A stretch of 22,958 nucleotides of DNA from assembly GCA_913009765.1 (NCBI GenBank), contig CAJVYT010000022.1, forward strand, positions 1 to 22,958. Direction: 5' to 3'. Origin of the DNA: an uncultured candidate division Zixibacteria bacterium (GTDB lineage: Bacteria > Zixibacteria > MSB-5A5 > GN15 > FEB-12). Made by a program: the position numbers and the translations under genes. The notes beneath the pieces are model-generated. The model searched no databases. It saw nothing but the letters and a program-made list of their open reading frames with translations, and was not told where the DNA came from. Below are positions 7,980 through 15,211 of this stretch, piece after piece. The stretch's first letter is position 1; every line of letters begins with the position of its first letter.

Positions 7980-9764
7980 CTATTCAATAATTTCTTCTTT
8001 GAGATTTTCAAGCGAGTTTGCTTTTTCATTTTGTATTTTATACAAAGGCATCTCTCTATTTTCACGATAATCGCCAAACGATATTTTTCCTGATGCTCCA
8101 CTATAGTTTTTTACTAACAGCAAATTTTCTTTAATTAAATCACGACTGATACCGGAATTGGCAGCTTGTGTAATTAATCTAAGTGCATCAAAGCCCAAGG
8201 CAGCCAAACGTTGAGGGCGTTTACCAAAACGACTGTCGTAAGCAGCAGCTAATGTCATAAATTCATCAGAGAGTTTTCCCTCTAAAAAAGGTGAGGCAAA
8301 TACTGCACCTTTGGTAACATTATCACCAAGTTTATAAACTGAATGATCTCCCCATCCGTCAGTACCTAGATAAAACCCATTGAGATTATAAAAATGAATT
8401 TGCGGAACAAGCTGTTTTAACTGTTTGGAAACCCCCGGCATAAAAATACAATCAACATACGTCGCTAAGAGTTCAAAGTCGAGTGTGTCGCCGTTTTCGG
8501 TAATATAAAATGTCGAGTCAGTAGGATGTCCTAATAAAATAGATTTTATATCACGAATATATAAACCAAAATCTTTATCACGCGAACGATAATATTCCAC
8601 AGCAACAACAGTTCCGCCAAGCTGTTTAAAATGTTTTTCAAATGCTCGGGTCATGCGTATATGGTCGGTTATTGATGATGATATAATAACTACAGAATCG
8701 GCATTTAATTGATTGTAGGCATAGTCAGCAAGAGAGATTGATTCCAATTCAATATTTGGGGACAACTGAAATGAACTTGTCGAAAGCCGTGTTAAACCTG
8801 CTTCTGTTGCAGCCGGTATAATCATAGGAAGCGACCCGCAATTAAGAACAGCTGATGCCACCGAAGCCTCTTCACTGGTAAGCGGTCCTATGACAGCATC
8901 GGTTGATTGTGATATGGAAAGTTGTGAAATAATTTGAGCCGCTTCAATCGGGTCACCCTTGGTGTCGTAGGGAACAATTTTTATTTGTTTACCACTTTTT
9001 TTACGGTATAAATCAGCGGCAATTACAGCACCATTATATATTTCTTCACCATACGACTGCAGCTCACCTGACATAGGAAGTACCATCGCAATTTCAAGCG
9101 GTTTGTTTTTTTGTCTGTTTGCAATCTCTTGTCTGTCGCCCTCAGAAAGAGTCTGTCCGCAGACAGCAAGCATTCTTTCGGCTTTGGCTGTTTCTCCACG
9201 ATTGACATAGATATCAGCAAGCGGTTTAATCAGTGTACATTTTTTTTCTTGTGATAATTTCTCTAAATCTGCTTCTGTGAGAGAAATAGATGATGCGTTT
9301 TTAAAAGCAGCCTGCAGTGAAGCAACTATTAGTTTATCCAAAGATTCTGATGTTGAAAATTGATAGGCTGTAATATATGTTTTGACAGCTCTGTCAATAT
9401 CAGATTTTAAATACAACGTATTTGCTAAGAAGAAGTATGCCTCTGCTTTGTAGACAGATTTTGGATATCGTTTGATAAAATATGTAAAACCTGCTACTGC
9501 TTCATCATATTGAGCAAAATAATATTTTGCTTTAGCTCTCTGAAAAATAAACAGATCAATATTTTTAGAATCAGGAAATCTTCCTTCAAGTTCTGAGAAA
9601 ACTTGTCCTGCTTCATAAAAATCACCCTGACGAAGGAGTCTTTTACCCTTGGTATAGAGTGATACAATTTCCGGTGTGTCATTAATAGATTCAGCAGACA
9701 ACTCTGCGGCAAATATTAATAACAAGCTAAAAATAACAATTGGTAATATTTTTTTTAGTATCAT
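7980..9764 (-). CDS. Periplasmic TPR plus periplasmic-binding-fold protein, LpoA-like
   Basis: A 594-residue exported protein: signal peptide (MILKKILPIVIFSLLLIFAA, predicted cleavage near residue 24), TPR-like helical repeats (about 29-215, e.g. GKRLLRQGDFYEAGQVFSEL, AEAYFFLANTLY), then a type I periplasmic-binding fold (about 222-575) starting LEIAMVLPMSGELQSYGEEI and including DAVIGPLTSEEA. This architecture is that of LpoA, the outer-membrane activator of penicillin-binding protein 1A, and of branched-chain amino-acid binding proteins. Unlike LpoA it has no lipobox cysteine. A role in sensing or activating envelope synthesis, or solute binding, is inference. Its ATG directly follows the stop of the BFN gene (TAAATG) with no ribosome site, implying coupled translation. 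Confidence 0.8.
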   Translation of the reverse strand: MILKKILPIVIFSLLLIFAAELSAESINDTPEIVSLYTKGKRLLRQGDFYEAGQVFSELEGRFPDSKNIDLFIFQRAKAKYYFAQYDEAVAGFTYFIKRYPKSVYKAEAYFFLANTLYLKSDIDRAVKTYITAYQFSTSESLDKLIVASLQAAFKNASSISLTEADLEKLSQEKKCTLIKPLADIYVNRGETAKAERMLAVCGQTLSEGDRQEIANRQKNKPLEIAMVLPMSGELQSYGEEIYNGAVIAADLYRKKSGKQIKIVPYDTKGDPIEAAQIISQLSISQSTDAVIGPLTSEEASVASAVLNCGSLPMIIPAATEAGLTRLSTSSFQLSPNIELESISLADYAYNQLNADSVVIISSSITDHIRMTRAFEKHFKQLGGTVVAVEYYRSRDKDFGLYIRDIKSILLGHPTDSTFYITENGDTLDFELLATYVDCIFMPGVSKQLKQLVPQIHFYNLNGFYLGTDGWGDHSVYKLGDNVTKGAVFASPFLEGKLSDEFMTLAAAYDSRFGKRPQRLAALGFDALRLITQAANSGISRDLIKENLLLVKNYSGASGKISFGDYRENREMPLYKIQNEKANSLENLKEEIIE

Positions 9765-10262
9765 TTACAGAGAATAATTCCCAAAGTCTTCGGGATTAAT
9801 TTTTTTCAATCTCTCCCTTAATGAATCAGGGTCGGTCGGCATAGAGTTTTCCTTTTGAGACTGCTCTTCTGAAACATGTAATAAACTGTCACTGACAAAA
9901 ATAGGAGCCTTCATCTTTAGTGCCAAAGCAATAGAGTCAGATGGTCTTGCATCTATTTCAATAAGTCTGTCATCAACAGATTGTAAATATACTTTGGCAT
10001 AAAAAGTCTGCTCTTTGAGTTCGGTAATTTCAACTTTCGTAATAGTTGCTTGTGTCGCATCAATAATTTCTTTGAGCAAATCATACGTCATAGGTCTTTG
10101 AGCCTGAATTCCGGTAAGTTGGATAGCAATCCCCCATGCTTCGGCGTGACCAATCCATATTGGAAGCACTTTATTGACAGACAAAGGTGCAAGTATGACA
10201 ACCGGTGAATTGGTTGTCATATCAAGTGCCAAACCTTCAACTTTTGCTTCAAGCATACTCAT
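9765..10262 (-). CDS. Bifunctional nuclease domain protein (BFN, DUF151)
   Basis: A 165-residue protein of the DUF151/BFN family, small cytoplasmic proteins of which plant and some bacterial members are reported to have DNase and RNase activity. The hallmark is visible: VEGLALDMTTNSPVVILAP near the N-terminus, LPIWIGHAEAWGIAIQL (about 33-49), and then IEIDARPSDSIALALKMKAP (about 101-120), where RPSDAIALA is the family signature. The tail after about 135 is variable and polar. Its ATG lies four bases after the rplI stop with no ribosome site, so translational coupling is likely. Actual nuclease activity is family knowledge and weakly established. Confidence 0.9.
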   Translation of the reverse strand: MSMLEAKVEGLALDMTTNSPVVILAPLSVNKVLPIWIGHAEAWGIAIQLTGIQAQRPMTYDLLKEIIDATQATITKVEITELKEQTFYAKVYLQSVDDRLIEIDARPSDSIALALKMKAPIFVSDSLLHVSEEQSQKENSMPTDPDSLRERLKKINPEDFGNYSL

Positions 10263-10266
10263 AGTA

Positions 10267-10713
10267 TTATGATTGTTTAATTACCCAAAATTTTAATTTA
10301 GCAGTAACTTCTTTTTCAACTTTTATAGGTGCGGTGTAAACACCTAATACTTTAATCGGAGCTTCTAAATCAATCGAACGTTTATCAATGAGAATACCTT
10401 CGGCTTTGAGACGTTCGGCAATATCAGCATTTGTAACTGACCCAAAAAGTTTATCATCTTCTCCAACATTTACTTCAAAAGAGAGAGATAATTTTTCAAT
10501 TTTGTCTTTAATCAGTTCCGCACCTTTACGAAGTTTTTTTATACGGAGCTCCGCTTGTTTTTGAATCTCGCCAATAGCTTTTAAATTTGCTTTTGTGGCG
10601 GGAATTGCCAGATTACGCGGAAGTAAATAATTACGACCAAAACCGTTTTTTACTTCAATTGTCTGCCCGGCAGATCCTACATCCGGAACATCTTCTCGTA
10701 AAATGAGTTTCAT
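10267..10713 (-). CDS. rplI: 50S ribosomal protein L9
   Basis: L9 binds 23S rRNA at the base of the L1 stalk and extends as a two-domain protein joined by a long helix. The 148 residues match the usual length. The N-terminal domain shows MKLILREDVPDVGSAGQTIEVKNGFGRNYLLP, followed by the connecting helix (about 40-75) and the C-terminal domain starting near EDDKLFGSVTNADIAERLK. AAAGGA precedes the ATG. Its place after rpsF-rpsR is the common bacterial arrangement. Confidence 0.97.
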   Translation of the reverse strand: MKLILREDVPDVGSAGQTIEVKNGFGRNYLLPRNLAIPATKANLKAIGEIQKQAELRIKKLRKGAELIKDKIEKLSLSFEVNVGEDDKLFGSVTNADIAERLKAEGILIDKRSIDLEAPIKVLGVYTAPIKVEKEVTAKLKFWVIKQS

Positions 10714-10746
10714 GTTTGTTCCTTTCCTTCTATAATATAATCAACT

Positions 10747-11757
10747 TTATTCGTTTTGTAAATTCAACTGTTCTTTATTTCTAAAATCTTTAAAGCTGTC
10801 AATAAAACCAGCAAAGACAGCCACAAAAAATCCAATCAGTTGGGTTATAAATAATAATAAATAAAAACTAAACTTTACAAATGGAGGTAATTTTAATTTT
10901 TTCAGATAATATTCTATAAGCGATAAACCACTGATAGAATAGAAAACCGCTAAAAAAACCAAAACATTATCACCGATTTGTGTAATTGTATCAGTACCTA
11001 AAAACCTCATACCGGCACCTATTAACAAGATAAAAGAGACGTAAAACGGCATTTTCCACGTTGTGAAAGGGGCTGTTTTTGAAACAGAATTATCTTTTTT
11101 GGAAAGTATATTCATAAACAAAAGATACCCGATAGAATATTGTAAAACAGAACTTAACAGTAATATTGATGGAATCACTCGTTCGATAAAAGCTGAGGTT
11201 TTATTAAAGCCGGTTATCAAAGTTGCGGTTTCTTCTGTAGAATATCCTGTTGCCGGTAATGTAGTTTTAGCATTATCAAGCATCGTTGCTGTCATTTTCG
11301 ATATTGCTTCTGTTATTATGTTCAACAAAGGCAAATACATCACCAAAGCAAACAACAACACAGCAGCCAATCCGATAGTATATACTTTTTGCGGTTTTTC
11401 GTTTCTTAAAGTTAGTCTGCCAACAATAGCAGCTCCAAATAAAATCATACTCCACTCTGAAAACATTGTCCATGCAAAATCAAGACCGGTAAACATATAG
11501 CCAATCATATACACTGCTATCCCGCTTCCCCACAAAAGCCATGTATGTCCTTTATAGGCAAGTATCGCAATACCAACATAGAGAATGAGTACCAGAAAAT
11601 AATTGATAGTACTTATTCCATAAATTAGTACAACCGAAGATTCCACTCCTTTTAAACCAAATTCTAAAAGTGTAAAAAGAACCATTGCAGTAATAGTTAT
11701 ATACACTTCCCATCCGATTTTGGGAGCAATATGATTATTATGAACCAGAGATTTCAT
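10747..11757 (-). CDS. DUF2232 (YybS-like) polytopic membrane protein
   Basis: A 336-residue integral membrane protein with about eight hydrophobic segments, lying between rpsR and rplI, where DUF2232/YybS proteins commonly sit in Gram-positive and many other bacteria. Family features are the long loop after the fourth helix (about 145-195, polar and containing TMLDNAKTTLPATGYSTEE) followed by a helix pair RVIPSILLLSSVLQYSIGYL and, near the end, SGLSLIEYYLKK. The start ATG is five bases after the rpsR stop with no clear ribosome site. Molecular function is unknown in the family; membrane location is safe. Confidence 0.8.
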   Translation of the reverse strand: MKSLVHNNHIAPKIGWEVYITITAMVLFTLLEFGLKGVESSVVLIYGISTINYFLVLILYVGIAILAYKGHTWLLWGSGIAVYMIGYMFTGLDFAWTMFSEWSMILFGAAIVGRLTLRNEKPQKVYTIGLAAVLLFALVMYLPLLNIITEAISKMTATMLDNAKTTLPATGYSTEETATLITGFNKTSAFIERVIPSILLLSSVLQYSIGYLLFMNILSKKDNSVSKTAPFTTWKMPFYVSFILLIGAGMRFLGTDTITQIGDNVLVFLAVFYSISGLSLIEYYLKKLKLPPFVKFSFYLLLFITQLIGFFVAVFAGFIDSFKDFRNKEQLNLQNE

Positions 11758-11762
11758 TTTTC

Positions 11763-11990
11763 TTAGCGGTAAGACTCAGCTTCAAATGCAACGATAGCCA
11801 AAACCCGCCCGCGTTTGATTGCGGTAGTTAATTTACGCTGATGCATTGCACAGTTTCCGGTAACACGGCGTGGAATAATTTTGCCCCGTTCATTGGTAAA
11901 ACGTTTTAAAATACGTTCATCTTTATAATTGATCATGCTAATTTTGTTTTCACAAAAACGACAGATCTTTTTTCCTCTGACTACTGCCAT
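11763..11990 (-). CDS. rpsR: 30S ribosomal protein S18, zinc-binding (C+) form
   Basis: S18 pairs with S6 in the platform of the 30S subunit. The 75 residues carry the conserved core YKDERILKRFTNERGKIIPRR and TGNCAMHQRKLTTAIKRGR. A full set of zinc-ribbon ligands is present: C10 and C13 in ICRFCENK, C47 and H50 in GNCAMH. That makes it the C+ type known from family comparisons; many bacteria have a C-minus version. An AAAGGGAAAG ribosome site lies upstream of the ATG. It follows rpsF by 12 bases; the ssb gene often found between them is absent. Confidence 0.97.
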   Translation of the reverse strand: MAVVRGKKICRFCENKISMINYKDERILKRFTNERGKIIPRRVTGNCAMHQRKLTTAIKRGRVLAIVAFEAESYR

Positions 11991-12002
11991 TGTACTTTCC
12001 CT

Positions 12003-12548
12003 TTATAATTCATCTTCTGATGGTTTATCTTCTTCAGGAGTATCAGCTGTTTCCGTTTTTTCTTCAGGAGCATCAGCTATCTCTGTTTTTTCTTCCGGTA
12101 CATCAACAGTCTCTGTTTTTTCAACAGGAACTTCTTCAGCAACAGGTGTATCATCCTCTTTTTTAACCGGAACAGAATCTCTATTTGGTTTTTGATAACC
12201 ATCACGACGATCGGTTCCATGTTTTCCAAATGGATCCTGTTGTTTGAGATACTCCTCAGGATCACCATCAATACGTATGGTTAAATCACGAATATACGCT
12301 TCATTGATTTTAAAGTGGCGATCTAATAATGGCAGGACATCTGTTGGTGCTTCATAAATAAATGAGGCATAATATCCTTGAGTTAATTTGTTAATTTCAT
12401 ACGCAAGTCGACGAGTACCCATGTGGTTTTCGTTGATAATCTTGCCGTTTGTGTTGGTAATGATATCCTTGACATCTCCGACATGCTTTTCAATAGTAGC
12501 ATCGTCAGACTGTGGATTGATAATAAAAGTGGTCTCGTAGATTCTCAC
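12003..12548 (-). CDS. rpsF: 30S ribosomal protein S6 with repeat-bearing acidic tail
   Basis: The N-terminal ~95 residues are ordinary S6: MRIYETTFIINPQSDDATIEK, GTRRLAYEINKLTQGYYASFIYEAP, and IRDLTIRI. A linker with QQDPFGKHGTDRRDGYQKPNRDSVPVKKEDD leads to an unusual tail made of three decapeptide repeats (PVEKTETVDV, PEEKTEIADA, PEEKTETADT) and a closing acidic stretch EEDKPSEDEL. The total of 181 residues is almost twice a typical S6. The start is GTG (12546-12548) with GGGAG seven bases upstream. Some bacteria have acidic S6 tails, and E. coli S6 is post-translationally glutamylated. The repeat structure suggests growth by tandem duplication. S6 and S18 typically control their own mRNA; see the leader entry. 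Confidence 0.95.
   Translation of the reverse strand: MRIYETTFIINPQSDDATIEKHVGDVKDIITNTNGKIINENHMGTRRLAYEINKLTQGYYASFIYEAPTDVLPLLDRHFKINEAYIRDLTIRIDGDPEEYLKQQDPFGKHGTDRRDGYQKPNRDSVPVKKEDDTPVAEEVPVEKTETVDVPEEKTEIADAPEEKTETADTPEEDKPSEDEL
12031..12120 (-). repeat. Three 30-bp tandem repeats inside rpsF
   Basis: Units 12031-12060, 12061-12090 and 12091-12120 each begin TCTTC(A/C)GG and end in TCTGTTTTT or TCCGTTTTT on the plus strand, and keep the reading frame as ten codons. A partial, more diverged unit begins at 12121. The T-rich junctions are prone to slippage, so copy number may vary between strains. Confidence 0.85.
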
Positions 12549-12599
12549 TAATATTCTCCCTACGGACGTGGTTAACGGTTACGGCTTAGCTGAATATTA
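12549..12599 (-). promoter_or_regulatory. Inverted repeat abutting rpsF start, candidate S6:S18 autoregulatory leader
   Basis: In the 58-base gap between pth and rpsF, TAATATTC (mRNA sense, 12599-12592) pairs perfectly with GAATATTA (12556-12549), whose last base touches the GTG start. The enclosed 35 bases contain CCG motifs and the GGGAG ribosome site. Rho-independent T tracts are absent, so it is not a terminator. A leader RNA bound by the S6:S18 complex is known in many bacteria upstream of rpsF, with a conserved CCG bulge; whether this hairpin belongs to that class is inference. Confidence 0.45.
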
Positions 12600-12606
12600 A
12601 ATAAAA

Positions 12607-13176
12607 CTAAGCAGGGTTATTATTATATTTTTTTATCGCTTCGTCAATACCGTCTCCAACAACAGAAAGGGCAGCTTCAGAAGCTGTTGTAATCATTTTT
12701 TGTACAATCTTCTGCTTTTCTTTTTCAAATTTTCCTAACACAAAGTCAACAACCGAACAATCCTCGGGCAGAGGACCAATGCCTACCCGCAAACGGGGGA
12801 ATTGATTTGTTTCAAGCTGTTCAATAATTGATGACAAACCGTTATGACCTCCATCGGAACCGGATTTTCGAATCCGAATTGCTCCGAGTAAAAGATTAAA
12901 ATCATCAACAATAACAAGCATCTCACTTGGTGTTAAAGAATATCGATGTAAAAGAACAGATGCGGCATAACCGGAGTTATTCATAAACTGTGTTGGTGCG
13001 GCAATAATAATATTTTTGTCACCTACGACAATTTCCGCTTTATCATATTCATTACAATTCTCTCGGTTTGTTATTTTTTCAGAAGCAATCTGAGCTAAGA
13101 CATCAAACCCGACATTATGCCGAGTATGCTGATATTTTTCGCCAATATTTCCGAGACCTAAAAGTAATGAAATCAT
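12607..13176 (-). CDS. pth: Peptidyl-tRNA hydrolase
   Basis: Pth recycles tRNA by cleaving peptidyl-tRNAs released prematurely from ribosomes. The family pattern is complete: LLLGLGNIGEKYQHTRHNVGF with N10 and the catalytic H20, QFMNNSGYAA near 70, VIVDDFNLLLGAIRIRKSGS around 95-115, and GGHNGLSSI. Length 189 is normal. The ATG has AAAAGG nine bases upstream. It is the first gene of the minus-strand operon with rpsF and rpsR, and rplY (L25), a common neighbour, is not present upstream. Confidence 0.97.
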   Translation of the reverse strand: MISLLLGLGNIGEKYQHTRHNVGFDVLAQIASEKITNRENCNEYDKAEIVVGDKNIIIAAPTQFMNNSGYAASVLLHRYSLTPSEMLVIVDDFNLLLGAIRIRKSGSDGGHNGLSSIIEQLETNQFPRLRVGIGPLPEDCSVVDFVLGKFEKEKQKIVQKMITTASEAALSVVGDGIDEAIKKYNNNPA

Positions 13177-13203
13177 AATATTCAGCCTTTTCAGGCAGGC
13201 GAA

Positions 13204-13231
13204 AATATACCTAACTGAACAAATAAGTCAA
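13204..13231 (-). promoter_or_regulatory. Candidate promoter for the pth-rpsF operon
   Basis: Reading leftwards, TTGACT (13231-13226) and TATATT (13209-13204) each match five of six consensus bases, with a 16-base spacer. The pth start codon lies about 28 bases beyond the -10. It probably drives the whole ten-gene run down to 6798. Confidence 0.6.
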
Positions 13232-13292
13232 GGTATTAATGAAACTACTATCTTGTTGTAGACCAAATAGTTGAATCTGGCTCCCTACTTAT

Positions 13293-13431
13293 GGGCTTGT
13301 TGATAAAGTCCAATCTGTCTTTCAAGACCCTTCGACTCCGCTCAGGGTGACTTGAAAGACAACAACTTACAATTTGTCATACTGAGCGAAATCGAAGTAT
13401 GTTTCGAATTTAGAGGTTTTTCAACAAACCC
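13293..13431. repeat. Repeat element with terminal inverted repeats, copy 2
   Basis: Left end GGGCTTGTTGATAAAGTCC (13293-13311) and right end GGTTTTTCAACAAACCC (13415-13431) are imperfect inverted repeats; the right end is identical to copy 1 at 3141-3157. The sequence TTAT flanks both sides (13289-13292 and 13432-13435), a possible target-site duplication. The interior differs from copy 1: it contains a long hairpin TCTTTCAAG...CTTGAAAGA enclosing CCCTTCGACTCCGCTCAGGG, then GTCATACTGAGCGAAATCGA. This suggests shared ends around exchangeable palindromic cargo. No coding capacity. Confidence 0.7.
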
Positions 13432-13500
13432 TTATTTTACGTCGAATTAACTCTATATTATTATCAATAATATAATAATCCTAAATTTTTATTGCTTATT

Positions 13501-13530
13501 TTGAAACTATTTTAATATATTACGTATGAT
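13501..13530 (+). promoter_or_regulatory. Promoter of DUF2089 / SHOCT-like pair
   Basis: TTGAAA (13501-13506) and TATGAT (13525-13530), each five of six consensus matches, are separated by 18 bases. Transcription would start about 20-25 bases before the ATG at 13560. Confidence 0.6.
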
Positions 13531-13538
13531 ATATTAAA
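13511..13538. promoter_or_regulatory. Perfect palindrome overlapping promoter, candidate operator
   Basis: Ten-base arms TTTAATATAT (13511-13520) and ATATATTAAA (13529-13538) are exact inverted repeats around TACGTATG. The palindrome covers the promoter spacer and -10 box of a gene encoding a helix-turn-helix protein, the layout expected for autoregulation. AT-rich palindromes arise by chance, so this is suggestive only. Confidence 0.45.
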
Positions 13539-13559
13539 TATCTTAATGTTGGAGTAATT

Positions 13560-13934
13560 ATGAGTAAAGACTGGACATATCTTACAAGAATAACTGAAAA
13601 CAAGTCAATTACAGTCACCAAAGTAAAAATTGCTGATAATATTGCAATTGAAGGAGAATTTGAACTGCCTCCGCTTGCCCAACTAAACCAAGATGATCAA
13701 GTGTTTATTGCTGTTTTTGTGAAGTCTCACGGTTCAATTAAAGAGATGGAAAAATATTTTGGTATCAGCTACCCAACGGTTAAAAGCCGCCTTAATCGAA
13801 TTGGCAGCAAGTTAGATTTTGTTGAAGTTGAAACAACTGTTGTCAAGGATGATGTATTAGAAAAATTAGAACGAGGTGAAATATCTGTTACTGATGCAAT
13901 TGAATTACTTAAAAAAGGAGAGAACCATGGTTGA
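13560..13934 (+). CDS. DUF2089 family DNA-binding regulator
   Basis: A 124-residue protein resembling DUF2089. The middle contains LPPLAQLNQDDQVFIAVFVKSHGSIKEMEKYFGISYPTVKSRLNRI (about 37-82), a helix-turn-helix unit in which ISYPTVKSRLNRI is the recognition helix. The C-terminal segment, VLEKLERGEISVTDAIELLKKG (about 100-121), mimics the SHOCT-like helices of its partner gene. A TGGAG site precedes the ATG. It overlaps the next gene by eight bases. Members of this family are usually two-gene units with a SHOCT-like protein. Targets are unknown; control of its own promoter is inference from the palindrome. Confidence 0.82.
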   Translation: MSKDWTYLTRITENKSITVTKVKIADNIAIEGEFELPPLAQLNQDDQVFIAVFVKSHGSIKEMEKYFGISYPTVKSRLNRIGSKLDFVEVETTVVKDDVLEKLERGEISVTDAIELLKKGENHG

Positions 13935-14352
13935 ACAAAGAAAAAAAATACTTGAGATGCTTGCAGGCGGAACAATCAATGCCGATGAAGCCGAACGACT
14001 GCTTGCTGCTCTTGAAAGTAATAATGCAAATCAAGAGTCCCAAAATACAGGTACAATCAATACTAAAAAGCCAAAATTTCTGCATGTAAAAGTAGAAAAA
14101 CCCCAAGGTGATAGTCATAAAAATGTTGACATCAAAATACCTATAATGTTGTTGAAAGCAGGCATGAAACTTGGTTCAATGATACCGGAAAGTTCAAAAA
14201 ATGAAATTAATGCTCATTTGAACGACAAAGGGATTCATCTTGACTTAAATTCTATTGATTCAAAAGATATTGATGTTATTATGACTGCCCTATCTGAGAG
14301 TTCTATAGATATAGATACAGAGACAGAAAAAGTCCGTATATTTTGTTGCTAA
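13927..14352 (+). CDS. SHOCT-like domain protein, partner of DUF2089 regulator
   Basis: 141 residues. The N-terminus EQRKKILEMLAGGTINADEAERLLAALE (about 3-30) is a SHOCT-like helical hairpin as seen in YvlB/LiaX-type envelope-stress proteins and DUF2089 partners. A polar linker follows, then a beta-rich part beginning FLHVKVEKPQGDSHKNVDIKIP, an amphipathic helix LLKAGMKLGSMIPESSKNEI and an acidic end with IDTETEKVRIFCC. The start at 13927 is chosen over an upstream in-frame ATG (13876) because AAGGAG lies six bases before it and the longer form adds residues encoded inside the DUF2089 gene. Function unknown; envelope-stress involvement is analogy. Confidence 0.8.
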   Translation: MVEQRKKILEMLAGGTINADEAERLLAALESNNANQESQNTGTINTKKPKFLHVKVEKPQGDSHKNVDIKIPIMLLKAGMKLGSMIPESSKNEINAHLNDKGIHLDLNSIDSKDIDVIMTALSESSIDIDTETEKVRIFCC

Positions 14353-14374
14353 GAACTTAATACTATGAATCGTT

Positions 14375-14394
14375 GGCAGGCGGGAGCGTCTGCC
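14375..14394. repeat. GGCAGGCG hairpin, related to 3194-3213
   Basis: Stem GGCAGGCG / CGTCTGCC (one G-T pair) with loop GGAG. It lies 23 bases after the SHOCT-like gene. There is no T run behind it, so a terminator role is doubtful; it looks like a member of a dispersed palindrome family. Confidence 0.5.
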
Positions 14395-14479
14395 GCGAAC
14401 GAAAAAATCACCCAAATTCCTACTATTGTAATTACTTTGATAAAAAAGTCTGTCTAATTCCAACAATCTTCTTTTAGCA

Positions 14480-14794
14480 TTAAAATTTGTCACAAACCTG
14501 ACACCAGTTCACGGTTTTACAGTATGGACATGTTAGAAGTTTTTTGTCAGGGAAATGGGGACTAAAAAAATCGACGAAGGCTGATATTTTAAATTCTTTC
14601 TTGCAATTAGGACATTTATACAATGTGATGTTTGAATGCCAGACGATAGCAATCATTAGTAAAAAAATAAGGGCTAATATGGAGATATAGAAAGTTAAGC
14701 TAGACTTTTCAAAAACAACCATGAATATAGAGATAATCAAGATAAGCACAAAAACAGATACCAAAACAAATCTTAATTTTTTATGATTTTTCAT
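14480..14794 (-). CDS. Small membrane protein with C-terminal zinc ribbon
   Basis: 104 residues: a basic start (MKNHKKLR), two hydrophobic helices (about 8-27 and 34-51), then a cytoplasmic-side ribbon with CPNC (about 61-64) and CPYC (about 89-92), plus a further C-X2-C (CQVC) near the end. Four to six cysteines in CXXC pairs strongly suggest a zinc ribbon. GGAG precedes the ATG. It is a single gene, convergent with the DUF2089 pair. I do not recognise a family, and similar architecture occurs in many unrelated small membrane proteins. Confidence 0.7.
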   Translation of the reverse strand: MKNHKKLRFVLVSVFVLILIISIFMVVFEKSSLTFYISILALIFLLMIAIVWHSNITLYKCPNCKKEFKISAFVDFFSPHFPDKKLLTCPYCKTVNWCQVCDKF

Positions 14795-14941
14795 ATTAAT
14801 CTCCGTTGATTTACAACTCCTTTTTACAAGGTTACTATAGTTTGCCTAAGATATTCAACAAATTTATTCATGTTTAACAAGTTTCCAATAAATCTGACTG
14901 GTTGTTTTGACAGATATACATTATGAAGATTGTGCAATTAA

Positions 14942-14969
14942 AAAAAGCCTGTGGAGGAACAGGCTTTTT
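14942..14969. terminator. Orphan bidirectional terminator hairpin
   Basis: Perfect 11-bp stem AAAAAGCCTGT / ACAGGCTTTTT with loop GGAGGA. The A and T flanks make it functional on either strand in principle. The nearest gene on the plus strand ends 590 bases upstream. Confidence 0.7.
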
Positions 14970-15211
14970 AGAGAGGTATAATGAGGTAAGTCTAAATTTG
15001 TATACTACTTTGTTTTGCTCATCAATAATACAGTTTTGAATTTGTAAAATGTCATTTTAAAGTCATAAAATGCATAAAAGATGAGAGTTTAATTAAACTT
15101 TTAGTAAAATATTCTTATTTGGGGATTAATTAGACTGCTATAATCTATTTTATGCGGTAATATGCTGTTAATAAGACATTTTATTTATATCTATATTTTT
15201 TTAAATAAAGT

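Noticed and set aside
7980..9764. Amino-acid ABC transporter operon
   Set aside because: The binding-fold protein is not accompanied by permease or ATPase genes and has an N-terminal TPR domain, so an LpoA-like reading fits better.
12031..12120. CRISPR-like periodic repeat
   Set aside because: The 30-bp units are contiguous, without spacers, and lie in frame inside rpsF.
13876..13926. Longer N-terminus for the SHOCT-like protein
   Set aside because: The added residues are encoded inside the DUF2089 gene, and the internal ATG at 13927 has a strong AAGGAG site at the right distance.
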